Source: Auxenochlorella pyrenoidosa
Lineage: Eukaryota; Chlorophyta; Trebouxiophyceae; Chlorellales; Chlorellaceae
Assembly: GCA_001430745.1 (NCBI GenBank)
Contig: KQ482040.1
Coordinates: 788,280-814,407, forward strand
DNA length: 26,128 bases
Direction of reading: 5' to 3'
The notes under the pieces: model-generated
Databases searched by the model: none
What the model saw: the letters and a program-made list of their open reading frames with translations, nothing else
What the model was told of the DNA's origin: nothing
Translations under genes and position numbers: made by a program
Shown here: one piece after another, positions 11,601 through 19,601 of the stretch
Layout of the letters: every line of letters starts with the position of its first letter
How positions within the stretch are numbered: the first letter of the stretch is position 1

Positions 11601-12240
11601 TGATCCCCCGCCTTGGTTTCTTCTCCTTTTGTGCAACTAAAATTGTTTCTTTGGCAGTATTTTGACGTGTTTTTTGCCCCCGCCCCGCAGGGCCCCATCA
11701 AGCGGTTGGCCGCCACCGTGGAGCAGGCGGTGGCGGAGCAGGCCGTGTACCTGCAGCGCGCGCTGGACAGCGAGGTGGCGGGGGAGTGGAACGCCGAGGT
11801 GGGCGCTTGGGGCGCCCGGCGGCAGCTCTAGCAGCTCAGGGTCGTGCATTATGGTGCTCACCGGTGCTCCCAGGATCCGCAGCGCCCCTGTGCCCTGATG
11901 CCCTCTGCCCGTCGCGCCCCCCCCCCCACCCCCACCACACACACATACACACACCACCACCACCACCACCACCACCACTCTGTCCCTTTTGCAGGTGTAC
12001 AACTCGCCGGCCATCCCGCCAGAGGTGCTGCAGGAGGTCAGCAGCGGCATGGGCCGCGTGTACGCGCTGTTTGACCGCCACCTGCGCACTTTCCTCACCC
12101 TGCTGCCCGCCTCGCGGCAGAGCGAGACGCTCGACCTGCGCTTCTTCCTGTCGCGCTTCGAGGCGGCGCAGGGCGGGGCGGGCGGCGCCGACGGCGCCGC
12201 CGGCAGTGGTGCGGCGCCGGCATCGGCAGGCATGGAGTGA
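8644..12240 (+). CDS. GCP3: gamma-tubulin complex component 3 (GCP3/Spc98 family)
   Basis: This is a structural subunit of the gamma-tubulin small/ring complex that nucleates microtubules. Exons: 8644-9527, 9744-9954, 10223-10406, 10626-10687, 10817-11089, 11318-11446, 11691-11798, 11995-12240, giving 698 residues. GRIP1 features come first (ELGWLL, YYRLVAILEAQ, LQVWLAEPL, HGDPLVRK, GYRLNPAMQPRFIS, ILTTGKTIAFLR), then HLLDIVM and AIKRYLLMGQGDFV, then GRIP2 (GDRGWDVFSLQY, YLRIFRLLWTIKHVE, QYYIAFEVLEPNW, TLDLRFFLSRF). These follow plant GCP3 in order and spacing. A Ser/Gly linker lies at about residues 110-120. The ATG at 8644 is the first after an in-frame TGA at 8623. Plant GCP3 has about 190 more N-terminal residues, which I do not see. 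Introns after 9954, 10687 and 11446 start with GC. An alternative acceptor at 11657 would add 11 in-frame residues to exon 7. Confidence 0.93.
9528..9743 (+). other. GCP3 intron 1, 216 nt, stop-free and divisible by three
   Basis: Exon 1 ends in CG before GTGCGT, and exon 2 starts with C after CCAG. Splicing makes Arg-Trp-Leu-Glu, which agrees with the conserved region. If retained, the intron stays open and would insert 72 residues in frame between the GRIP1 region and the conserved helix. I treat it as an intron because the insert is Cys/Gly/Ala-rich with no counterpart in the family. Confidence 0.75.
10421..10436 (+). repeat. 16-base G homopolymer in GCP3 intron
   Basis: An uninterrupted run of 16 G starts 14 bases after the donor at 10407 of the intron 10407-10625. 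Position and length mirror the run at 6531-6546 in PEPC. Confidence 0.9.
11953..11978 (+). repeat. (ACC)n microsatellite before last GCP3 exon
   Basis: ACC repeats with CA-rich sequence upstream lie on the acceptor side of the intron 11799-11994 and precede the pyrimidine stretch and AG at 11993-11994. Confidence 0.9.
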
Positions 12241-12476
12241 AGCTGGAAACCTGATTATGCGCTGCAGGGCTCTCCCCTGCCTCCTTGTACTTTTGCTCCT
12301 TGCTCCAGAGGCGTCACCCTTTCACTGACCGACGCCAAATTGCCTCCAACTGCTGATGCCTTCACAACTGCAATCCCATTTGTTGCTGCAAAGAGCTTAA
12401 GGCAGGCGGGCGATGCAGGTGGCACCGTGCAGAGATTTTGCAACACAAAACGCGTGCCAAAACACATCTGCTGCTG

Positions 12477-13911
12477 CTACGCCGTGTAGTAATGCGGCTC
12501 CATGTCGTCGTGCGCTGCCGCGGGCACATCCGCCATCTCGGTGCTGCCGGGCAGCTGCACACGCCCCAGCGTGGGCTGCAGGTAGCCATCCGGCAGCCGG
12601 CCGACGCCTGCATGGGAGGCGCAAGAGCAGCGCTCAAGTAAACGCACAAACACGATGGCACAAGCGCTGTGGTGGTCTCAGCGTCAGCGCCAGCGTTTCA
12701 GCGTCTCAGCGTCAGCGCCAGACATGGCGGTCTCAGCGAACACAGTGGCAGCGCGCTGCCTCCCTTCCGGGTCGCTTGGAGCTCAGCAAGGCATTGCGCT
12801 GGGGCATTCCCCCAGCCGCTGGGGCGCACCCGGGAAGGTGCGCGACCTCGTGTACAGCGCCCCCACGCGCGGCATCACGTTCCACGCCACCGTGACGTCA
12901 AACTCGCGGCCGCGCAGGTTGAACCCCTGGTCCGTCAGGGCATAGGGGTACTGAGCGCGCAGCGCGGGCAGGTTGATGACCGCATGCTCCTGCGAGGGAG
13001 GAGGGCCGGCATGTGCCTCTCAGGGTCGGCGCCGGCCTGGTCCATGCAGGCTGCGGGCTGCCCGAGGTGGTGTCGATCGCCTGCGACGCGTTTCAGCGTG
13101 GCGCCGCAGCGGCGCAGCAGCGCCGCACCCCTTCCGCGCCCCGCCGGCGCGCCCTTGCAGCGGGCCCGCCCCCGCCGTGCGCCCTTGCCTTGTCCTCCAG
13201 GATGGCGCTCCACATGACCATCTGGTTGCGCGCGTTCTTCTGCGTGCTGAAGTCAAAGTTGACGTACACAAAGATCTGCTTGGTGTTCCAGGAGAACTCG
13301 CTGCGCAGGTCGGCAGTCAGGTTGAGCACAATGTGCGCCTGCGGGGGCGGGGGGGGGCCCACAAGGGGTTGTGGTGGCCGCATGACCCTGGTGTGCACGT
13401 CTTTGATGGTGGTTGAGTATGCCGCATGGTTGTTAGCGTGGCCACCGTGTGGCGGCCAGCGCGCCAGGGTACGCTGGAAGCGGGGCGGCCAGCGCGCCAG
13501 GGTGCGCTGGAAGTGGGGCGGCTTGACAGGGGCGGCTGGAGGCGGCAGGCTGGGAGGGCGCACCCTGTCGTGGCCAAACTCCTTCTGCAGGCCCTCGGTG
13601 CCCACAAAGGAGCAGGACACCCGGGGGTCGCTCCTGTGGAAGTAGTCTGTAGGCAGGCAGGGGTGACGGGCAGGCCAGAGGCACTACATTAAGCCTTTTG
13701 TGACATTCATCACTGATTGCAACACTCCCACCTAGTTGTTCCAATTTCTTCCAATTAAATGGGGAAAGTTGTTCTGGGCTGCAGTGTCGCCGCGCTGAGG
13801 TGCACGCAGAGGAGGCTTGCCTGTGCAGGTAGTGGCCAGCGCCATTGCTGCAAGCACGCTGCCAGCAAATGTGAGCAGAGAGTTGCCCCGCGAGATCCAG
13901 GTGGAGCTCAT
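12477..13911 (-). CDS. SPC3: signal peptidase complex subunit 3 (SPC22/SPCS3 family)
   Basis: This is an accessory subunit of the ER signal peptidase complex: a type II membrane protein with a lumenal body. Exons in transcript order: 13911-13821, 13646-13564, 13338-13189, 12989-12830, 12607-12477, giving 204 residues. The start (SRGNSLLTFAGSVLAAMALA, about residues 7-26) is a signal-anchor helix aligned with the plant SPC22 N-terminus, which supports ATG at 13911 although the frame stays open upstream. The lumenal core has LNLTADLRSEFSWNTKQIFVYV (~63-84), KNARNQMVMWSAI, YALTDQGFNLRGREFDVT and TWNVMPRVGALY, all family hallmarks. Length exceeds plant and human members (about 167-180) because of a C-terminal tail with Asp, His and Tyr. 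Introns 13820-13647 and 13188-12990 begin with GC. The gene converges on GCP3, with 236 nt between the stop codons. Confidence 0.91.
12675..12738 (-). repeat. 28-bp imperfect tandem repeat in SPC3 intron 4
   Basis: The unit GTCTCAGCGTCAGCGCCAG occurs at 12675-12693 and again at 12703-12721 (28-bp period), followed by a partial copy at 12730-12738. CAGCG pentamers fill the gaps. It lies in the intron 12608-12829. Confidence 0.85.
13451..13516 (-). repeat. 33-bp tandem duplication in SPC3 intron 2
   Basis: Two adjacent 33-bp copies, 13451-13483 and 13484-13516, differ at two positions and begin with GGCGGCCAGCGCGCCAGGGT. They lie within the intron 13339-13563, so the protein is unaffected. Confidence 0.9.
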
Positions 13912-14846
13912 GGCTGCAAGCAGAGGGCGGCACCGCGTTGCAACAGGGTGCAGAGGAGGCGTCAAGGCGGCGGCAGCGGCAGAGCAGCGCGAGAGGTCGC
14001 AGAGGTCAGCTGAAGCCACTGTGGACGATCCGTGCTCTTGTTTCTCTTGTGCATGTGCGCCTGCATCATGGCAGGGACTAGCCAGGGCCACACTGGCGAG
14101 CAAAACCTGGCGCGGCAGCCTGGCGCACCTGCTGCAACAAGGCCTGGAGTCGAAGATCACACTTCTCTGGCCGCAACACCGTCAAAAGGCCTGATCGCAA
14201 TAAAGAAGTGCGCGATCGCTGTGATGAGACCGTCGCGGCGGGTTCTGCCGGCTTGCAGAGGCGATGTACGAGCGTTCACTATGTGTTAAAAGCATAGCAA
14301 GAAGCTCAGCAAGAAAGGTCTGCTGTGCTGCCTTGTACACAGCGCCTGTGTCGCGGCCAGCGCGTTAGGCAGTTCTGTATGCTCGCCTGCCACCCCTGTG
14401 TCCATCCCTTGCTCAGCAGTGCTGGGGTGATCCGAGGCTCTTGCATGTCCAGAGGAATCGAAGGATCGCCATCGCAGAATGTAAGCATGGCGGCAGTGTC
14501 TTGTGGAAGTATCAAAAGTAAGGTGGTGTGGCGAAGCAATGCGTGGGCAAATCGGTGCAAGGTGTTGTGCATGGTAAAAGAGGGAAGAGAATGATTTGGG
14601 TGGTCGGTGCAGGCGTCAGTGCGCTGGCGGGGGGCTGGCAACAGACAGTGGAGGGCGGGGATTGGTGTTCAGGTAGGCAGGTCCGCAACAGGAGCGCACC
14701 AGGAGATGGGTCAGTGGAAACTGTGCGCGAGCGCCGGGGCTGCAGTGCAGCACCAGAGGCCCGACGTCTCGCGCGTCAGGTGGGGGTCTTTGCTACGCAG
14801 CAACGCCACACGGGGCAACCGGCGGCCGGGTGGGGCCATCGGCCGC
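13912..14846. other. intergenic: SPC3 upstream region and NTT 3' flank (935 nt)
   Basis: This interval lies between the SPC3 start and the NTT stop, both genes on the minus strand. No frame resembles a known protein. I found no TTACA (UGUAA on the minus strand) that would mark the NTT 3' end. A CTTGCAG just before the SPC3 ATG (minus strand) could be the acceptor of a 5' UTR intron. Nothing else is supported. Confidence 0.5.
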
Positions 14847-17800
14847 TTAGGCGCTGGCGGGCTTGGACTCGGCCGCGGCGGGGGCGTCGCCAGAGGACTC
14901 AGCGGCCTCTGCCGCCGCAGCGCGCGCCATCTCCTCCTGGGCCTCGGCGAAGCGCCAGTCCAGGTCCTGTGCGGCGAGGGGGCGGGGGGAGAGGCGTGAG
15001 ACGACTGGGCAGCAGGGAGCGCGCCAGTCGGGGCGTGGCTTCAGGCTACAAACAGGGCTGCGAGCGCTTGTGTCGCTTCCCCACATCCAACCCATCCAGC
15101 CGCCCCTGTCTGGCCCCAACTCGAGGAGCCCCTCACCTTGGCCGCGAAGATCCACATGCCCACGATGGCCAGCAGGATCAGGCCCAGGTAGGGGGTGGAG
15201 GCCGCCAGGGAGCCGAAGCCGATGATCATGAACTGCGGGGGAGGGGTGGGGAGGCGCGTGGGCGCGGATGAGGCATGGGCACAGGGGAAGACAGGAGTGG
15301 CCGCGCCTGTGGTCCTCCGGCGGTCAAGCCGCGCTGCATGTGCCTGCCCAATGCAAGGAACCCCGATCGCAGGACTCGTGTGCTTTTCCTTGCCAGAGCC
15401 GGCCCTTTCGAGCGCCTTGCAGCCTCACCTGCTGGATCAGGGCACCGCCAGACTTGCCCAGCGGGTTGCAGATCACATCAATGGCGGCCTTGCCCTTGGT
15501 CTGCGGGTGCAGGGAGGGCCGAGAAGCAGCGCCGGGGTCAAGCCGAGGGCCCAGAGGGCCAGGCACGCAGCACAGCCATCTTGCTAGAGGCACGCGGCGG
15601 GCAGCGGGGCTGAGCGTCTGCAGCCCTCCAGCGTTGCCCAGCTGGCTCCCCCTTGCCCCCTTGCCGCCCACCTTGGTCTCCGAGTCCAGGGGGATGTAGG
15701 CCATCTCCTTGCAGGGGTCGAACAGCGAGTACTTGGACGACTTGGAGAAGATGTTCTGGGCGGCGCCCACCAGCACGGCGGCGTACAGCGGGGTCAGGCC
15801 CATGGCCGCCAGGCTGGGCTCCAGCGGGCCGCTGAACAGCACCAGCGAGAAGAAGATCACGCCTGCAGCAGGGGGCAGCAGGGGCAGCGGGGGTGGGCCG
15901 TGGTGGGCGGGGCGCATACATGTGAGGCACACAGCTGGCTTAGCGCCTCTGGACAAGGGCCAGGGCCCGGGCCCAGAGGCGCATGTGCCCGGGGACATGC
16001 AATGAACGCCGCATTCCCATGCATGTGTCCCGCCCCACAACAAAGGCCCGGCTGGCTCACGCACCGGTGATGAGCAGCACGGTGGGGGTGATGAGCGCGG
16101 CCATGCCCCAGCCGAACTTGGAGAAGATCCAGCGGGAGATGATCATCATGGTGAAGGTGACCGCGCCTGCAGTCGATGGGGTGTCGAAACAGAGTGAGGA
16201 AAGGGTGTCGGAAAGGAGTGCCAGTCGGGCAGGGGGGCAGCACGCTGGGGGCCAGCCGTGGGGGGCCGCCGTGCGCCGCACAGCCAGGCCGAGGCTTCCA
16301 GGCCGGCCCGCCGTCCGCCGCACGCCTGCCAGCTGCGCTGCGGCAGCCAACCAACCGCCCTTGCACACTCACCGGTGGCGGTGGAGAAGTCGCCCATGAA
16401 GGCGGAGTAGTCGTTGGGGTTGGGGAACTGCGCCTTGATCTTGGACTTCCAGGTCACCTCCACCAGGTTGATGGAGACGCCGTAGGCCACCACCGTGGGG
16501 GGGGGGGGGGGGGGGGGGGTTAAAAAAGTGTTTAGTACTGAGGGACAGCGGGAGGAAAGGGCTGGTGAAAGGGGTGCCCCGGCAGGCCGAGCTGCTTGTG
16601 CAGACCAGGAGCGCTGCAAACCATGGACCCTGCACTGGGGCTTGACTCCTTGTCGGCGAGCGGCGCCACCCAGCCGGGGCTCCACTCACCAGGAAGGCCA
16701 GGTCGCGGATGTACGGGTTCTTGGCCAGGAAGGTGAACGACTCGCCCACGCCCATGGGCTCCTTCTTCTTCTTCTTGTCGCGCTTGGGGATGCTGCCCTG
16801 CACCTTGGGCACCACCTACAGAGGCACAAAAGGGGAGGAGAGGGAGGTGAGCGGCGGCTATTAGGCAAGGCTCTTAAATCATGCAGTGGAGGATGGGCTG
16901 AAGAGAAAACGGCCAGAAGCAAGGTCTGCGGGCCGAAAAGTGGACTTGACGGGCCGGGGCCGCAGCGCTGTGCGGCCTCCCCGGGTGCGGCCCACTCACG
17001 GTGCGGTTCAGCCACCAGAAGATGGCGCTGATGAGCAGGCCGCCCACCACGACCATGGACATCAGGCCGCGCAGGGAGATGCCCCAGCCGTCAGCGCCGG
17101 GGGGCAGGTTGGCGCGGATCTGCAGGGGGGTGGTGAGGGGGAGGGATGAAGGGAGCTTGAGGCGGGGGAATTCCACGGCCCGGGGCGGCACGCGTTTGCT
17201 GCAATCAGGCGGCGCCGTCCGCGTTGCCAGATCCCCGCAACTGCGCATGATTTTGCGGAGCACATTCAGCGCCGCCGCCACCACCTCACAGAACAGACAC
17301 ATGCAAATTTTCTCATCCGCCTGCCCCCGCCCACCTGGGAGAAGATCTTCACGGCGCGGCCGGAGAAGATGAGCGCCACGTTGGCGCCCAGGCCGAACAG
17401 GGGGTAGAACTGCTTGGCCTCGTCCACGGTGGTGATCTGGTTGGCAAAGCCCCAGAACAGCACCGACACCACCACGGAGCCCCACCTGCAAGGGGTGGGG
17501 TGGGTGGGTGGGTGGGTGGGGGGGGCGTGTGCGTGGGCGGCAGGGTGGGTGTGCAGCATGCGTGCCTGGCTGGCGCATGGGCGCTGCCCTGGCCTAGCTC
17601 GCAGCAGGCCTGCCTGCCTGGACCCCCATCTGCAGGCTCCAAGAGTGGGCAGCCGCCCCGGCCCCCATGCGGCCCGCGCAGCCCACTTGACTCCCCCATT
17701 CAAAGCCAAAGCCAACTCACAGCTCGGCCATCACGTAGAACAGGCAGTAGGTCCAGTTGCGCACGATGGCGATGGGGCCGGCGAAGCGGGGACCCATCTT

Positions 17801-19601
17801 GTCCAGCAGGTCGGCGGCCCACTCTGCAGCAGAAGGGAGGGGGGGCCAGAAGGAGAAGCCGCAGTGAGTGGGCCGGTGGGCAGCAGGGCCGGTGGGCGGG
17901 CCAGCGGCAACAGGGCAGGCAGGGCGGAAATGCGTGTGCTTGCGCGAGAGGCCTGCGCCTGAGTGGGCTCGCAAGCAGAGAGCTCGCAGTCGGGGCGGCA
18001 GGCAGGGCTGGGTGGACATGCATGCGTGGGGCTGTGGGCAGGCCGGTGCGGCGCCGGCAGGGGCGGGACTGCATGCAGCGGCGGGGCTCACGGGTGGGGT
18101 GCAGCTGCTCCTGCATCGGGTACAGCACGAAGGCGAAGGCGCCGAAGAAGGCGATGAAGGGGAAGATGCAGGTGTAGAACAGCTGCTCGGTGTTCAGCAC
18201 GTTGGCCAGCTGCAGGGGGAGGGGGGGGGGGGGAGGGGGCATGCATGTTGGATACCCCGTGCTCCAGCTGCCCGGGACCGGGGTGGTGTGCGAGGTTAGG
18301 CTGCGCCAGCCCCCCGAGCTCCAGGCTGCTGTCCGGCGACCCTGCTGCGAGCCGGGGTTTCTTGCTGCCTGGGATGGCTCACACAGCCACAGGTGTGGGC
18401 TGTGGCGAGCCAGGGGCAAGGGTTGGAGGTGGTGCAGAACCACCAACCTCGGCCAAGTGCCCGCTGGCGCGGCTGGGATCCGGGGCGGCGCGCGCCACGC
18501 AATCTGAGCCCATCCTCGGCCCCTGGCCCCAGGACTTGCCTTGGTGTACATCACAGTGAAGCCGATGGCCATGGGCAGGTTCACCCAGGTCTTCAGGAAG
18601 GGAATGATCTCGGCGCCAGAGCCGGGGGCAGTCACCACCAGCACATCCTGCGGCGAGGGGCCGGGGGCGGGAGGGTGCGGCGGCAGTGGGTGGTTTGGCA
18701 GGCGGGGTGCGAGGATTTGGGCGGGTGCCAGCATGCGGGCATTGCGGCGCCGCGTGCGTGCGCGGGCATTACGGGACGGGGTCGCACCTTGGTGTCACGC
18801 AGGATGGTGTAGTTGAACAGGATGCTGCAGCACAGGAGGGGGCACAGGGAGGGGTGCATTGAGGCGCTGAGCGGGGCCATCCAAGCCGGATTGCGGACCC
18901 TACGACCAGAGGCATCACTCGTCGCAGCTGGGCGGGCGGGGGTCAACTCCTGGCGGCACGTAAGCTGGTGGTCAACGCACTGCCATGTGGCCAGCAGGTA
19001 TGCCGCACGCGACTGTTTGCTCAGGGTGCCGTCATGGCCGGCCTGAAGCTCGGCAGCAGTCGCACCACCAGGCACGCCTCCGCCGCCCTCGGTGCGCTCA
19101 CCAGAAGAACATCAGGCCCAGGGGGATGATCTTCTGCCAGGTGAACAGGCTGGCACCCAGGAACTTCTTCTCCTCGGCAGCGGCGGCCACCACGGGGGCA
19201 TCGCCGGCAGAGGCCTGCACCTTCACCGCGCGGCTGGGCAGCTGCGGCAGACCCTTGATCGCAGCGGACTTCTGCACCTGCGGTGCAATCGCGGCAGGGA
19301 TCACGAGGCGGGGTGTCAACTCGCATAAGCCCTTGGCGAGCCGTTGATGGCGGCGCAGGATGGTCTCCGGGCCTCCCACTGGCTGCGATGACCCTGCTCA
19401 GAGAATGCATCAAGATGGGAGGCGTGCTTGCTGCTGCAGCAGGAGGGTCAAGCTGGGTGGGCGCCGCCTCACCAGGGGCTGGGGCGCCAGGGCAGTGCGC
19501 TGCACAGGCAGGGCCGCACGGGCCGCCAGAGGCTTGCTAGCAGCCAGCCGCGCCACGGGGCGGGCCGGCAGCGCCACGCGCTGGGCCAGGAGAGCCGGCA
19601 T
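14847..19601 (-). CDS. NTT1: plastidic ATP/ADP translocase (NTT/AATP family)
   Basis: This is an inner-envelope antiporter exchanging ATP for ADP, importing cytosolic ATP into the plastid. Exons in transcript order: 19601-19473, 19277-19102, 18824-18788, 18647-18540, 18209-18092, 17823-17721, 17485-17335, 17119-17000, 16815-16690, 16493-16373, 16166-16065, 15862-15672, 15500-15429, 15232-15137, 14966-14847, giving 589 residues (Arabidopsis AATP1 is about 624). Residues 1-65 are Ala/Arg/Pro/Ser-rich with no acidic residue, as in chloroplast transit peptides; VQA-S at 63-66 is a possible cleavage site. Then come hydrophobic helices with [33 protein letters not shown] (Lys133), YVMAELWGSVV (Glu223), [10 protein letters not shown] (Glu368) and [14 protein letters not shown] (Lys510). 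From memory, these charged residues match ones important in the plant carrier. An Ala/Glu-rich tail ends the protein. The intron after exon 4 starts GC (18539), and the acceptor of exon 10 lacks AG. Confidence 0.95.
16494..16519 (-). other. missing AG acceptor and 23-base homopolymer before NTT exon 10
   Basis: On the minus strand, exon 9 ends in phase 0 before GTGAGT at 16689, and the conserved protein resumes at GTGGTGGCC starting at 16493. The bases before it read C-run then CACG, not CAG. The nearest upstream AG leads to TAC TAA, a stop. The homopolymer (G at 16497-16519) makes a one-base assembly error plausible: CACAG would be a normal acceptor. Confidence 0.75.
18215..18239 (-). repeat. 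near-pure G tract (C on transcript) beside NTT exon 5 acceptor
   Basis: G-only sequence with two A interruptions. On the transcribed sense it is a C-rich pyrimidine tract immediately before the acceptor CAG ahead of exon 5 (18209). Confidence 0.85.

Noticed and set aside
14847..19601. Mitochondrial ADP/ATP carrier
   Set aside because: The protein has many more membrane segments, no mitochondrial-carrier PX(D/E)XX(K/R) repeats, a plastid-type transit peptide and clear NTT motifs.
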